This document shows positions 33,899-45,149 of a stretch of DNA of 64,000 bases, piece by piece (the first letter of the stretch is position 1; the number at the start of each line of letters is the position of its first letter). A program made the position numbers and the translations under genes. The stretch spans positions 4,960,001 through 5,024,000 of the forward strand of contig JAUKUA010000002.1 in NCBI GenBank assembly GCA_030549175.1, written 5' to 3'. The notes beneath the pieces were generated by a model, which saw only the letters and a program-made list of their open reading frames with translations, had not been told where the DNA came from and ran no database searches. This stretch comes from Lasiosphaeris hirsuta (lineage: Eukaryota; Ascomycota; Sordariomycetes; Sordariales; Lasiosphaeriaceae).

Positions 33899-36235
33899 TC
33901 ATGACACTATCTGGCTATCCGCCACCACATTTGGGTCCTCCCCCGCTTTGCAAAGCATCTTCTTCATCAAGGAATAGAGCCTCGGCTCTAGCGTCTTCCA
34001 CCTTTTACCGTTTGGGGATACCTCCCTCCGTAGTCTGTTGACCCATGGGATCAATGGCCGGTAGTACGGCGTGAAACTATTCTCTGCCATGGTGAGAAAA
34101 TCCACCTCTTCATCGATTACGCTCTTCTTAAACCCAGCCAGCTCTCTATCGTGCTCGTAATTCCAGCTGTCAAACACAGTTGGTCCGATAGCTTTGCCTG
34201 GCCCATTGAAGTGGATACATATCCGGAACAGCACCCAGAAGAATGACTCGAGATCGTGCATGAAAGAGTGTTGTTCGCCTAGAAGCACTCTGATTGCCAT
34301 GAACGCTCTTGTACCCGTCTTCCCTTTGGCTCCCGACGTACCTTCTCGGTCCTCTTTGATGGCGAGATCCAGGTCAATCAGAAACGAAGGCGTGGAGAGA
34401 TTATTCGTATCCTCGTTGATCAAGAGGTTGTTGATGGAGATGTCTCTGTGGAGGACGCTAGCCTTGTGTAGGGACTCGTGCCCTTCGATACAGCCGCTGA
34501 GAGCAAGTAGAGACGTTCGGGAGCTAGCTTTGTAGATGGGCTTTCCATAGTCGCGAAGAATGACACGCCGATGCACCCGATTTGACAGATCGCCGCCGGC
34601 TTTCACTGGAGATGTCGAACAAGGCCGCTTGCTGTGCGGTAGAGAGGCGCCGGTTTGGCTAGACAATCGTTTCTTGCCAGTAACGGCGCTGCTTCTGCAA
34701 CCTCTCCGCGATACCTCGGATGTTACTATGGCCGGTTAGATGGCTGACCATTCCGGCCGATAGTTGGTAGCACGGGTGATGTCTTGTCCTCCGCGGACGT
34801 TATTTCGGACGTCATCATCCGCTCTATATATCTGAACCGTTTCGTGGTGATAATGTCTAGCCATATTGATGACGCCTTTGCTAGTCATCTCGCGTAAAAA
34901 TTCGCCTTCTTCATGGCACTCTGAGTATTACCATGAGTCTTTGATGACGAGTGGCATCTGTGGCAGGCTTTCGCGGTAAGCTTTCTAACATGTTGTGGCC
35001 TGACTAACGACGTAACGTGTTCGTTGTATCAACCCGTCAATGATAAGATGTTTAGTAGAGTTATTACGATTGATCTCGATAAACCGCGTCCTATTTTCGG
35101 TCGTGATTGTCAAGTCGAAGCCGAGGTCCTCCTTATTTATCCAGAGAAAGCCGAGGACCGTAAACATAAACCAGTACCCATCCTTGTTGATGTCGAGCCG
35201 CTTAGATACGAGACCGCCGAGTCGATCAACATCCTACACTCTCATAAGAGATCTGCATATGATAAAGGCCAAGACAAATCGGTGAGTGTCTTAAACGGCA
35301 AGGACTTCTCTCGCGTACATGCCGATGTTAAATAAGGCCTTTGAGGAAATATCAGTAGTAAGATTACTCTTTAGCTCGCCTAGTATTAAAATGTGTAACT
35401 AGTGGTATCGTAAGTCCTTCCTAGCCTTAGGGCTATCTATGAAGCTAACATCGAGCTTACGTTCGGCGGTGGAACCCTGGATGGGCTTGTTAGGCTGTAC
35501 TAGTGGCCGTCGCTGTGTCGGGGTCGGCTTGTACTCTTCTGCGAATGTTACTAGTTTCTTGCTCAACTCGGAAAACTAGCTTAAGACATGGTCCTGGTTT
35601 GCGTCTTTTGGCCATCCGCTCCACCTACTACTAAAGAGTGGTTCGCTACTTTGCTTACATTTCTCAAAGACAGCCTCGGATGCTGTCTCGAGACCTGCCA
35701 CTCGTCTAAAGAATGTCTCGTAGAATCGAGGGAGTCCAACGTACACAGTACCTAACTCATCCCTGAGGACTGTCCATATCTTTGCGGTACTCGGACGAGT
35801 TCGCAAAGCTTCCCGTATTGTGAAGCCACGGAGTTTGCTAGAGAAAAGAGGTTACGGTCTGGGGCGGCAGGATAGGTTCGATGACGGCCTTGTAGAATTC
35901 ATTCCAGATGAGGGCATCGTTATTGTCGGAAATGGCCGACTTGAGGAGGGGTTTGATGCGATCAACGTCGAAGGAGGAGGCCGCAGAATTGAGTCTGAGG
36001 AGATCATTTCGGAGGGTGCCATGACCTGTCTTTGATGGTAGAAAACGAATGGCAGGGAGGTTTCGCAGATCGGAAAGAAGGTCGAGAGTGAGATCCTGGA
36101 GGACTGCACCATGGTCAGAGGTTCATGTCAGGACGAAGCTATCATCTTTCTTACCCTCTTAGTCAAGTCGCTCGAGCGCGTCTGGAGTGCGGGATAGACT
36201 TGCGCCTTGACAGATGGCGCCAAACGAGGCGCGGA
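33899..36235 (-). pseudogene. FunK1-type fungal protein kinase, nearly full length, inactivated
   Basis: Read on the minus strand from about 36235 to the stop at 33899. N-terminal region: SDHGAVLQDLTLDLLSDLRN, then IKPLLKSA and FANSSEYRKD. A frameshift near 35770 leads to ELGTVYVGLPRFYETFF and GLETASEAVFEKC. Then NIGMYAREVLAV and FTVLGFLW, FDLTITTEN, MPLVIKDSW (kinase N-lobe), VLHRDISINNLL (catalytic loop, ~34450), FLIDLDLA (in place of DFG, ~34375), GTRAFMAI and a C-lobe ending with WKTLEPRLYS. This is the domain order of the large FunK1 family (fungal-specific, expanded in mushrooms and some ascomycetes; roles mostly unknown). Several TAA/TAG stops replace Gln or Trp, for example at 34985 and 35576. 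The first exon boundary is not clear. Confidence 0.85.
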
Positions 36236-36784
36236 AGACATCAAGGTCTTTCCCAATAGAGTTTTTGTGGGCAAGACAGAGCAATGGAATGTGGTGTTGG
36301 ATTGTGTGGTGTTGCGGGCCAGGATTTCCCTGGCCTGCAACAGCTATCTAGGTGTGGCCCAAAGGGCACTAGCTAGGCGAGGTGGCGTGTGCGCCCTGCA
36401 CCCTCGAGGTGGGGCACCACCTCCAACAGTTTTCCTCAATGATGTTGGAGAACTGGTCTGTCAGGACGTGAGAAGTCGCGGTACGCAGTTTTGGAGAACT
36501 GGTGCGCAGTCTTGGAGAACTGGTGCGCAGTCGGTTTTAGGCGCCACGGCAGAATTTCGGGATTAGTCAGCCAAGTACGTAATCCGTACCCGTGGCTATA
36601 TTTCGTGATTTTGCACAGGTACGCATTAGTAAGCGCCATTCAACTCATACAACGCGGCCAATGCGGCCAACGCGTCGCCAACGCGTCGCGACTGGACGCG
36701 CCCCATTCAGAGAACTAACTTTGACTATCCAGTAATGAGCAAGATGCCTTCTTGAATGTCACTACGAGTCTCGAGATCTCTCTA
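36236..36784. other. Spacer with small tandem repeat, no gene seen
   Basis: Includes three copies of a TTGGAGAACTGGTGCGCAGT-type unit at ~36488-36535 and a CCAACGCGTCG repeat at ~36655-36690. Confidence 0.55.
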
Positions 36785-36885
36785 CTGTACACCGACATGT
36801 GAATGGTGTAAATATTTCTAGGATGGCCGTTAGCAATCTCTAGGTGCAACCTGTGCTCAATTGAGGGGACTGCGCATGTGCCTCT
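36785..36885 (-). repeat. Chromovirus LTR fragment
   Basis: Reverse-oriented piece matching the middle of the 234-bp LTR (ACCGACATG..., GTGTAAATA, GGATGGCC, GCTCAATTGA, GGGACTGCGCA). Both ends and an internal ~30 bp are missing. It is hardly RIP-mutated. Confidence 0.65.
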
Positions 36886-36947
36886 TTGAGTGAAAGACAG
36901 CTCTCCCCACTACGAAGTGCACCAAGGTGAAAAGGAGACATACATAA

Positions 36948-37029
36948 TGTCACACTTTTTGCAAAAGGAATTTCCTCTTGCTTGCAGAGCTAGACCACTT
37001 ATATAATACCCCATATGCCATATGCGACA
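36948..37029 (+). repeat. 82-bp solo-LTR-like element, copy 1
   Basis: Begins TGTCACAC and ends ATGCGACA, carries CTTATATAATA (TATA-like) inside, and is flanked on both sides by CATAA (36943-36947 and 37030-37034). An inverted copy of exactly 82 bp is at 62138-62219, also with near-identical 5-bp flanks. TG...CA ends and 5-bp duplications are the mark of LTR integration. Confidence 0.7.
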
Positions 37030-37037
37030 CATAACAA

Positions 37038-37262
37038 TGTCTGACACTTCTGGAGCCGAGCAATGGAGAGAAAAGAAGATTGAATTGAGTCTGCTCCAGC
37101 TAAGAGAGCAAGGCGCAGGAGCGCCGAATATATATAAAAGAGAGGGTGCTCTGCCAAGGCGCTAGGCTTCTTGCAGAGGAGCGTGAGCTCTTCTGCAACA
37201 GCCAGCGCCAGAGCGTTGTACACACCCACCGCAGTTATGCGACACAATACGACACATAACAA
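37038..37262 (+). repeat. Hairpin-rich dispersed repeat, copy 1
   Basis: From TGTCTGACA to about TTATGCGACA, with a TATA-like GAATATATATAAAAG and a hairpin around GAGGAGCGTGAGCTCTTC. Inverted copy at 44829-45003. The 13-mer CGACACATAACAA stands at both sides (37025 and ~37249), which may be a target duplication. Confidence 0.6.
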
Positions 37263-37269
37263 GGTACTC

Positions 37270-37376
37270 AATTAGAGGGTGACAACAGGAAAGGCAAATA
37301 GGAAGGCAAATAGGGAAGCAAAGGAAAGCAAATAGGAAGCAAAGGAAAGCAAATAGGAAAGGCAACAGGAAAGGTG
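37270..37376 (+). repeat. Purine-rich minisatellite
   Basis: Degenerate repeats of GGAAAGCAAATA/GGAAGCAAA-type units. Confidence 0.75.
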
Positions 37377-37399
37377 CACACTACATTAGCAAAGCGAAC

Positions 37400-38849
37400 A
37401 ACAAAGCCGGCTGGATCAATAAGACCCGGTCAATCGTAATAGCCGTCGTCAAAGTTGTCATCGGAACATAGTATTGATCGCTGTAGTCCTGCCGTGAGAG
37501 CAGTCATAGTCTTGATCAAGTGCTAACTGCCAAAGTGTTCCTGGATGTGAGGCCTTGCATAGCCTTCGTTTCCCATAGTTGTCGTGTCCAAACCGCACTT
37601 GACCATTGCTCATAAACGTCTTCATGGCCAACGGTTCAACGAAACATCCTTCAACGGAGTACTCTGCGGTCCGACGGAGGTGAGCGTTCCGGCGCTCAAC
37701 TGGCATGCTCTATTTCTTTGATCCGTTACAAGCCTTGTTGCGAGAGTGGCCAATTCGCTCTGTAGCTGCGTAAGTTGCCGTTGCAAGTGTGCAAGTTCCC
37801 GAGGTTGCGGGACCAGAGCCAATGGTTCCGTGTAAGGAGGGTCCAGGAGAGCAAGAAGTGGAAGAAAAGACGGAAAAAGGAGCTTAAAAGCAGGCGAAAA
37901 GCCTGGCATTCGAGAGTCCAGTGGGAAAGTAAGCATTGGAGTGGTCCTAGGCTGCTTGAGCATAGGGCTGTCAAAAGACTAGATTTTAGCCGCTTTTCCA
38001 GTTCCTTTGAAGTTCTTAGCTAGACTGAAACGTCTTGTGAGCAAGAGGGTGGTGGTAGGAGCCGAAGGTCCTGCTTGTGTTTGCGCGTTGTAGGCGTGCA
38101 AGTGAGTAAGTTCGTCGTGTTCGTTGGAAAGATCTTGGCTTCCTGTAGCCCTATTGACGTGGCTCTTGCTACTTGGTCTTGACAAGTGCCTGGTGGCACA
38201 CGTGTTAACATGCGGCCGCAATAAGTTCGTCGGCTTCAGCGGTTCCAAAGATCTGTGTGTAAATCTTGCAAAGAAAGTGCCCTGGAGGTGCTTTTCGCTG
38301 TAGCAATCTAGTTGCCACAGTAAACGGCTCGCCAAATAGAGTACTCTGTAAGGTAGTCGAAAAAATGCTCTCGTTCGTGCTCAAAGATCTGTATTGTACG
38401 CGGAGAGCCGCGTTGTCGTGGGTGTGAGAGGCTCGCGTGGTTCGAAGATGGTGGCTGGCCGGTATTTTGACAAAGGTCTTGTGCATCGCGTGCGTTGTAG
38501 GTGCTCGTGTGGGAGGAAGGTCGTTAAATTGAAGTGGGTTGATTAGGCTGGAAGGTTGTGTTCGAGTGTTCCGTGAGTGAAGATATGTATCGCGTGGGCT
38601 CGTCTTCGAGGGGCTCTCGTGGCACAAGGTGTTCGGCTTGTTGAGGCTGATTGACTGCCAGCTTCGTAGTCGTGAGGGTAGCCTAGCCGGTGGGCTTTTC
38701 GACAAAGGTCTTGCTTCTGGCTTCGTGTACGTTGCAAGTGCTCGCGTGGGAGGAAGGTCGCCAAATTGAAGTAGGTTGACTGGGAGTCGGATTGAAGGTG
38801 GCCTGGCCTGTTAAAGACTGGCTCAATTAAGAGGTCTTCATTTCGGTTG
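37400..38849. other. Interior of a decayed element with internal duplications
   Basis: The minus strand has several frames of 60-166 codons (for example 38705-38205), rich in Ser, Thr, Arg and His, none recognisable. A ~230-bp unit is repeated in tandem: TTTTGACAAAGGTCTTG near 38467 and its relative near 38697, each followed by GTGGGAGGAAGGTCG and AAATTGAAGT. A weaker third copy is near 38050. Adjacent on the right is a chromovirus leader and LTR in the same (minus) direction, so this may be interior sequence of a related non-autonomous element. Confidence 0.45.
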
Positions 38850-39232
38850 TCTTGTTTCAACAGTAGGTCGCCAACTCAGTTAAGAGCTATGTACTGTTGA
38901 CGTTGACGTTGTTGTTGTCTTTATTACAACGTGGTACAAGTAGTGTTGGTCCCGGAGGCGTCAAATTGACTGTTTTTGAGGTCTTTTCGATTCGATGGTG
39001 GGGGTACCACTTGCTACGGTCACAAATGGACCGCTTTCGTGCGTGCTTAATTAAGGTAGGTCTTTGAGGACGACCTTCTACTATATACCGACATGTTGTA
39101 TGATAGTGTAAATAATTTGTAAAGGATGGCCCGTTGGCAATCAGTCTGGTGGGTGCACTGCCATTATATAACAGTGCACCCCCTGTGCTCAATTGAGCGC
39201 AGGGACTGCGCACAATGGACTAGCCTATCTAA
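38850..39232 (-). repeat. Chromovirus-type LTR with leader, truncated at its outer end
   Basis: 39012-39232 matches the 234-bp LTR from CGTAGCA inward and lacks the last ~15-20 bp at the TGTTACG end. 38850-39011 matches the primer-binding site (TGGTACCCCCACCATCGAAT) and leader up to GTTGAAACAAGAC. Beyond 38850 the sequence differs from the nest elements. GC content is normal and there is little RIP. Confidence 0.75.
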
Positions 39233-39239
39233 GTTATCA

Positions 39240-39755
39240 CGTCGACTTCTCAATCGATTCGATACGCGTGGTTCCTGAGTTCGTTCGCCCTGCTATATCA
39301 TCTCGGTTGATCTGGTTCGATATCGGTCCTGGATTGTGAATCTGCATGAGCGATTGCGTCGACCTGGTCTGGTCTAGTCTACTTCAAGTCCCCTAGATTC
39401 TCTGTCCCGGTCCTGGATTCCCTTTACGTCGATCGGATTGTATCTGGTTCACATCAGCTTCGACTAATCGACTGATTGTATCTTGCATATTCACTGCATC
39501 TCCAACGGTACACTCGTGACTCGGTCATCAATTGCATCCGAGTTGACTGTCGAATGAATTCTAGTTCACATCTGGTTCGATTCTGGCCTGGATTGGCCTG
39601 GATTTAGGTTCCTAGACTCAGCTTCCAAGTTCACATCTGGATTTGGTTCCTGGGTTCCTGGAATGGATTGCTATATTCCTGGATCTGGATTAAACATTGG
39701 ATTGGATTCACTGGATTCTGTTGGTTCACGTTGGTTCTGGAGAAGCCCTTATCCT
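39240..39755 (+). repeat. Decayed minisatellite block, CTGGATTC/GGTTCGA motif
   Basis: Loose repeats of CTGGATT, TCTGGTTC and GGTTCC fill the block; no frame. Related in motif to 45150-47700 and 51780-52640. Confidence 0.65.
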
Positions 39756-39829
39756 AAACCACAGCAGTGAAGATCAGTACAAAGACCGTATCCAGCGAAC
39801 CACACGGTCGCTGAGCCCTTATCCAAGGA

Positions 39830-40800
39830 CATGCAGCAAAACACCCCGCAAGCCTCCAAGGCATGCACCGTGAAAATTCAGCAAAACACCCCGCAAGAAG
39901 CCCCAAGGACATCCACGAAAGAGAAGGCATCCACCCTGAAGCCCTCTCCAGAGAATCCCTTTTCCGAGAACATCCCGCACGATGCATTATTCACATACAT
40001 CAAAGAAGACAGATGCTTCCTGCACGATGCAAAGGTACACACAAGATCCCTTTACACATGAGATACACCTCGGCAACAGAAGAGCCTTAAGCGCCCAAGA
40101 GCGGCTGAAGGAAGATGGCACCTCCAACGAACATCTCCTCCGCAAGAGAAGATGCCTCGGCCGTGCACATCTCGCTGGCGGAAGAGAAGAGCCACACCGA
40201 TAAAGGAAAGTCGCTTATTCTAACAAAGCAACCGCCGACACAGATGCCTTCCAGGTGATGCCTTTGGCCGTTGAAAGAGAGATTCCTTTCTAACAAGTAC
40301 ATCGCCGCAAAGATGCCTCTACCGACACAAGACGCTCTTGTCCACGAACTACGTCTCGGCTGCGAGAAGATGCCACCACAGAACTCTCTTGGCCAACAAC
40401 ATCTCCGGTACAAGAGGATGGCCACCATCGCTGCAAGAGAAGATGCTCGGCAAGAGAAGAGCCTGGGAAGAGAAGAGCCTGCAAAAGAAGATGCCCTTAG
40501 CCACCGCCGCCAGAGGATGCCCTATCGCTGCAAGAGAAGAGCCACCGACAGAGATCCCCATCGCTGCAAGAGAAGATGGTCACCTCTGCCGACACAGAAG
40601 ACTCTCTTGTCCAACGAACCACATCTCTGCTGCAAGAAGATGCCCACCTCCATCGCTGCAAGAGAAGATTCCCACCTCCATCGCTGCAAGAGAAGAGCCC
40701 TTAGCCACCTCCGCCAGAGAAGAGCCACCGCCAGAGAAGAGACCTCCGCCAGACTCTTGCCAGCGAACCACATCTCCGAGAGGGCGCGGAAGCCAGATTC
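39830..40800 (+). repeat. Decayed minisatellite block, GCAAGAGAAGATGCC motif
   Basis: Starts with a ~50-bp duplication (CAGCAAAACACCCCGCAAG at ~39835 and ~39882). From ~40350 the unit CGCTGCAAGAGAAGAGCC(AC) recurs many times with variants. A 213-codon plus-strand frame (40271-40912) exists only because the repeat lacks stops; its composition repeats SIAARED and HRCKRRA. Confidence 0.7.
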
Positions 40801-40839
40801 ATGGCAAAGAGACAAACAACATGGAATCACATTTGGTTT

Positions 40840-41070
40840 GTCCGGTTCTAATATGGGTATGTCCAGTTGGAATATGGGTTTGTCCGGTTTGAATCTAGGT
40901 GAAATTACCTGACTGGAGTGATGATATCTGAGTGATCTGGACTCATCTGAGTATCTGGTCATCTGGGTCATCTGGTCATCTGGAGTCATCTAGAATCATC
41001 CGGGTGATCTGGAGTCATCTAAAGTCATCTCAAGTCATCTGGACTCATCTGGAATGAACTGGATGAACTA
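40840..41070 (+). repeat. Short repeat blocks TGTCCGG..AATATGGGT and GAGTCATCTG
   Basis: Three ~20-bp units (GTCCGGTT, AATATGGGT) at 40840-40895, then at least ten GAGTCATCT/GACTCATCT units to 41070. Confidence 0.75.
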
Positions 41071-41204
41071 AATTGAACATTTTCGTCCAAGTCCCGCCTG
41101 TTCCAAGGACATTACAACGCCACCACGCCACACGCCCACACCACTACGACCACCCACACTCACTTCCACCGACCCACGCTGTCACGCCGGCGATAGGACG
41201 GTGC

Positions 41205-41700
41205 CAGTTCCCGGACAAGGGAGGTACCGGAAACAGGGGCTGGCTCCCGGCCAGAGAGCTTAGGGAGGTGCCGGAAACAGGCGGTTCCCTGGCTGGAACG
41301 AGACGAGGGAGGTACTGGAATCACGTCGGAGAGAGCGAGGGAGGTACTGGAACAGCCTGGCTGGAGCAAGAAGCTTGGGAACTACGGCCAGTTCTTGGCG
41401 GAGCGAACGATTGCTGCCGGGAAAACACTCGCCCTGTGCAAGAAGCTTGGGAACTACTCTTCTTGCGTGGCCGGAGTAAGAAGTGAGGGAGGTACCGGAA
41501 ACAGTCGTCCGGAGCAAGAAGAACGACTGTGCAGTTCGTGCGAGAGGACTACGGCTTCAATTCCGGCCAGAGTAAGAAGTCAGGGTACCGGAAACAGCCT
41601 CGGCCAGAGTTAAGCTCGACGCAGTTCCTGTACAAGCAGGACTGTTACCGAAGACCTGACTCCCTCGGCCGAAGCTAAGACGATGCCAGTTCCAGAGTAA
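41205..41700 (+). repeat. Decayed minisatellite block, GAGGTACCGGAAACAG and GAGCAAGAAG motifs
   Basis: Interleaved units GGGAGGTACCGGAAACAG, CGGCCAGAGTAAGAAG and GCAAGAAGCTTGGGAACTAC. Frames on both strands are by-products. Confidence 0.72.
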
Positions 41701-42394
41701 GCTCACAACCGTCCAAGAATCCACGACTGGCAAAGACTGAACTCCCTCGTCAAGCCCTGAACTACGGCTCCAATTCTTACTCGGGCCGTGAAGCTCAAGA
41801 CTGATCCTCCCAACCAAGGACGGCCTTGGCGTGAAGCGAGACAAGAAACTGTGCAGCGTGAAACTGTGCAGCGAGACAAGAACAAATGCTCGGCAGCTAC
41901 TCAACCGCCATCCGGGAGCTTCTCGACCAAGCCAGACAATTTTTGTACATGGTCGACAATTCCAGGCTCCATACAAAGATAACGACGCCGGAATCTCAAG
42001 AGATGGCACGGTGCAAGAAGTTGACTAAAGACGTCAACTCGCCTCTACTCGGATACAAGTCCTCGGCTGTGAAACTGGGCTCCAGTAAATACTCGATAAA
42101 AGTCCCTGGCCGTGTACCATTTCTTTCCTTCCATCCCGTCGTCTTCCGTCGCAGTCTTAGCCTTCCGTCGCTATCTCGGTGTCTACTCAGACAAACGGGT
42201 TACTGGACGTTATGCACCAAGAAGCAGTCATGTCCGAACTAGGCGATGATAGCCAGTGGCGAAGAGACATGGACAGATGATGCCCTCGGACGAGATGTCC
42301 TCGGACGGAAGACGTTCAAGTTTCTTGCAGCCGGAAATTACGGCTCCAGGCACACGAATCCCATCCAAGCAGCCAAGACAGGTCTCCATATGTC

Positions 42395-42740
42395 GAGATG
42401 AACCCCCAGTCTCACGGAGCCAAAATCAGCGAAGCTCATGGCAAAGCTCAGCCAAAATTAGCAAAGCTCATGGCAAAGCTCAGCCAAAATCACGATGAGC
42501 CAAAATCGCAAAGCTCAGCCAAAATCACGGCCAAGACAATCAAGCAAAGCCAATCATGGCAAAGCCACAAGCAAAGCCAATCAAGGGAAGCCAACATAAA
42601 GCGACCGTGGTCATCGGCTATTTTGAGACGTCCAGACTGAAGCTCAGGGAGAGACAGTGGACTGAAACTCAGGGAGAGATAGTGGATGACGAAGCTCAGG
42701 AGAGACGGTGGACGACGAAGCTCAGGGAGAGACAGTAGAC
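42395..42740 (+). repeat. Two adjacent minisatellite blocks (AGCTCATGGCAAAGCTCAGC; CTCAGGGAGAGACAGTGGAC)
   Basis: 42400-42590: repeats of AAGCTCAGCCAAAATC and CATGGCAAAGC. 42635-42740: four units of GAAGCTCAGGGAGAGACAGT-type sequence. Confidence 0.78.
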
Positions 42741-42744
42741 GACC

Positions 42745-43790
42745 GAATTCCAGCAGGCCTGGTATACTCAAGACCAGCCAAAGACGTTAGAGAGAGCCCT
42801 CCCCAGAGCCCCACCGAAGCTGGAGAGCCAAGTCCGTCCGATAAAACGTCGACCCTGGCTTCTATCCAAACCAGGTGAGGAAGATCTCGTCGGATGCCTT
42901 ATTCTGTGGTGGCACGGCATCTTATGACTGTTATACCCGAGCCAGGAGTCAAAAGACAAATTGGACCGTCATCCAGTCCGTTTCATCTGAGATTCCCTTC
43001 TCTCTCGACATCTGTCTGAGACCGTTCCATATCGAGATGGACGGCACCTGCCATAAAGTCGTCTGCACACAACTCAGTCAGCAGACAAAATGCTCGACCC
43101 AACCATCAACTAAGATTACCTTGTTTCACATCTAACAGTTTAGACTCGCCCCAAAACGTCTCCAATAAAGCCGGGGACAAAGAATGCACTGTTGTCATCC
43201 GGGACGTAGTCTCGGTCACCAAGATTAACGTCAAGAACGCGACTACTGAGTAGCTGCTGCGGCGGCCAAAATCGCCAAACTTGACGAAGAGGTCATCAAG
43301 GCAGCCGCCGACTCGAATGCCAAGCAACGAGCAGCACACGGAGGCTGCCAATGCCGTGGCCACCAACAAGGTCAACAGTGGCCAGACTGGCCCAAGTGAC
43401 GTGGTCACAGCTAGCATCAACAACGTCAACAGGCCACCAACGTCAGGCCAGACTGGCGCAAGTGACATGGAAGGACCACGTTCGTAAGACAATGCCAACA
43501 GCGGACGCCGCCAACAGGACCGTCAACAGGACGCACAATTTCGGCAGCATCCACCAACAGCATTGAAGTGACCAATTCCGTTCATTCTTTATTCCGTCCG
43601 TATTCGTCCGCCAGTTCACGTCCGTCCTCCATTCAGTCCGCCAGTTCTTCCAGCGTCGAGCGGCTTCGTCCCTTTGGAATGTCTTTTCAGGGCCCATGGA
43701 GCGAGGATAAGCTGTGAGAAGCAGACATGGAAGACGGCCGATCATCTCCAGAATGACATGTATTTCCATCTCTACTAGTGACAGACGATA
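42745..43790. other. Low-complexity region, no supported gene
   Basis: Weak CAACA/GTCAACA repeats at 43365-43540 and CCGTCCGTATTCGTCCG-type repeats near 43600. Frames up to 130 codons on both strands overlap one another and show no motif. Confidence 0.45.
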
Positions 43791-43794
43791 TTTT

Positions 43795-43970
43795 CGTACG
43801 ACTCGATGCTCGGCATACTTTCTCGTACGATCTTAATGCTCATCACATACCTTCTCGTACGAACTCGATCTCACGACATACTTTCTCGTACAATCTTAAT
43901 GCTTATCACATACCTTCTCGTACGACCTCGAGCTCATGACAAACCTCGCCGACCTCGATGCTCACATGTT
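43795..43970 (+). repeat. Minisatellite, CATACTTTCTCGTACGA unit
   Basis: Four to five units with alternating spacing (CTCGATGCTC / CTTAATGCTCATCA). Confidence 0.8.
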
Positions 43971-44828
43971 CGGCCGATGACTGTAATAAGACAGTCCTGA
44001 GAGAGCAGCAGAGTTTAGGACTTGAGTAAGGCGCGCTGGAGGAGAGTTACGTCTGATACAAAACAGAGTCTCAAGGTCCATCAGAGTCATCAGACATGAT
44101 TTGGGCTTAGCTTGTTTCGACAAACTTCACTAGGCGTCTTCCGTTGGCGTCTTCGTCAGAACCTTTCATCCGGGCCGTCTTCCGTCGCTACACAGCCTAC
44201 AACAGGAATCATACCGTAAGGCCGTCGACCATATCGAAAAGACGTGTCTAGACAGCGACCGATCCAGCAAATTCAGTCGTAGATCTCGACCGCCTCCCAG
44301 CAAGTTCAGTCGCGTAAATTCTGCAGCCTCCTTGACTTCATCTCAGTCTCATTGACTCCATCTACAGCCTCATTGAGAACCACGACGCCGGACGACAATA
44401 GATAAGGCAGCAGCCGATGACTGGAAGTGACGCCGGGTCATCTGTTGGGTCATGATTTGACATTTCCTGCTAGTTATCTAATTTAACATTCCTGCTAGTA
44501 TCTGATTAACATTCCTACCGCTGTCGGATTCCTGTCGCTGTTTGCGGATATCCCGCACACCAGAACTGAGCCACAACACGACGAATCCATCAGACGTAAT
44601 CAAGATGGGAATTCCGACGGAATCGACGGATTCGACTGTTCTGTGTATCTTGTCTACATCTTGTCTCGGAGTCAACACGACTCGCATCGTAACCGTCGAC
44701 AGCGTGTCTTGTTCCGGTTCGAGATTGATATCAGGCATTCTGATTGACTGGTTCCACATTACTGAGTTGACTGGTTTGACTGAGTTCAACTCTGGTTCGA
44801 CCTGGGTTCCCTGTATTCCCTGTAGTCG
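43971..44828. other. Unassigned low-complexity stretch
   Basis: Weak tandem sequences such as CATTCCTGCTAG (44480-44515) and GCCTCATTGA (near 44340-44375). No gene recognised. Confidence 0.45.
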
Positions 44829-45003
44829 CATAACTGCAGTGGGTGTGGCACACGCCTAGCCACAGCTGTGGCAAGGAGCCTAGCTCCTTGGCACAGCTCT
44901 CTCTTTTGTATATATTCGGCGCTCACGCGCCTTGCTCTCTTAGCTGGAGCAGACTCAATTCAATCTTCTTTTCTATCCATTGCTCAGCTCCAGAAATGTC
45001 AGA
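44829..45003 (-). repeat. Hairpin-rich dispersed repeat, copy 2
   Basis: Reverse complement of the repeat at 37038-37262: shares AGAAGATTGAATTGAGTCTG, the TATA-like stretch and the CAGTTATGCGAC end. Contains the palindromes CCACAGCTGTGG and AAGGAGCCTAGCTCCTT. It sits inside a CTGTATTCCCTG array, so its duplication cannot be defined. Confidence 0.65.
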
Positions 45004-45125
45004 CCTGTATTCCCTGATTCCCTGATTCCCTGATTCCCTGATTCCCTGGATTCCCCGATTCCCGATTCTCTGCACCTGATTCTCTGCACCTGGTTCCCTG
45101 CACCTGATTCCCTGATTCCACTCTG
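45003..45125 (+). repeat. Minisatellite, GATTCCCT unit
   Basis: At least eight GATTCCCT units, grading into CTGCACCTGATTC units. Confidence 0.85.
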
Positions 45126-45149
45126 ATTCGGATCTCGTTATCTGCTCGA

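Noticed and set aside
40271..40912. A 213-codon frame as a real gene
   Set aside because: It is a read-through of a decayed minisatellite; alternative frames on both strands over the same bases are about equally long.
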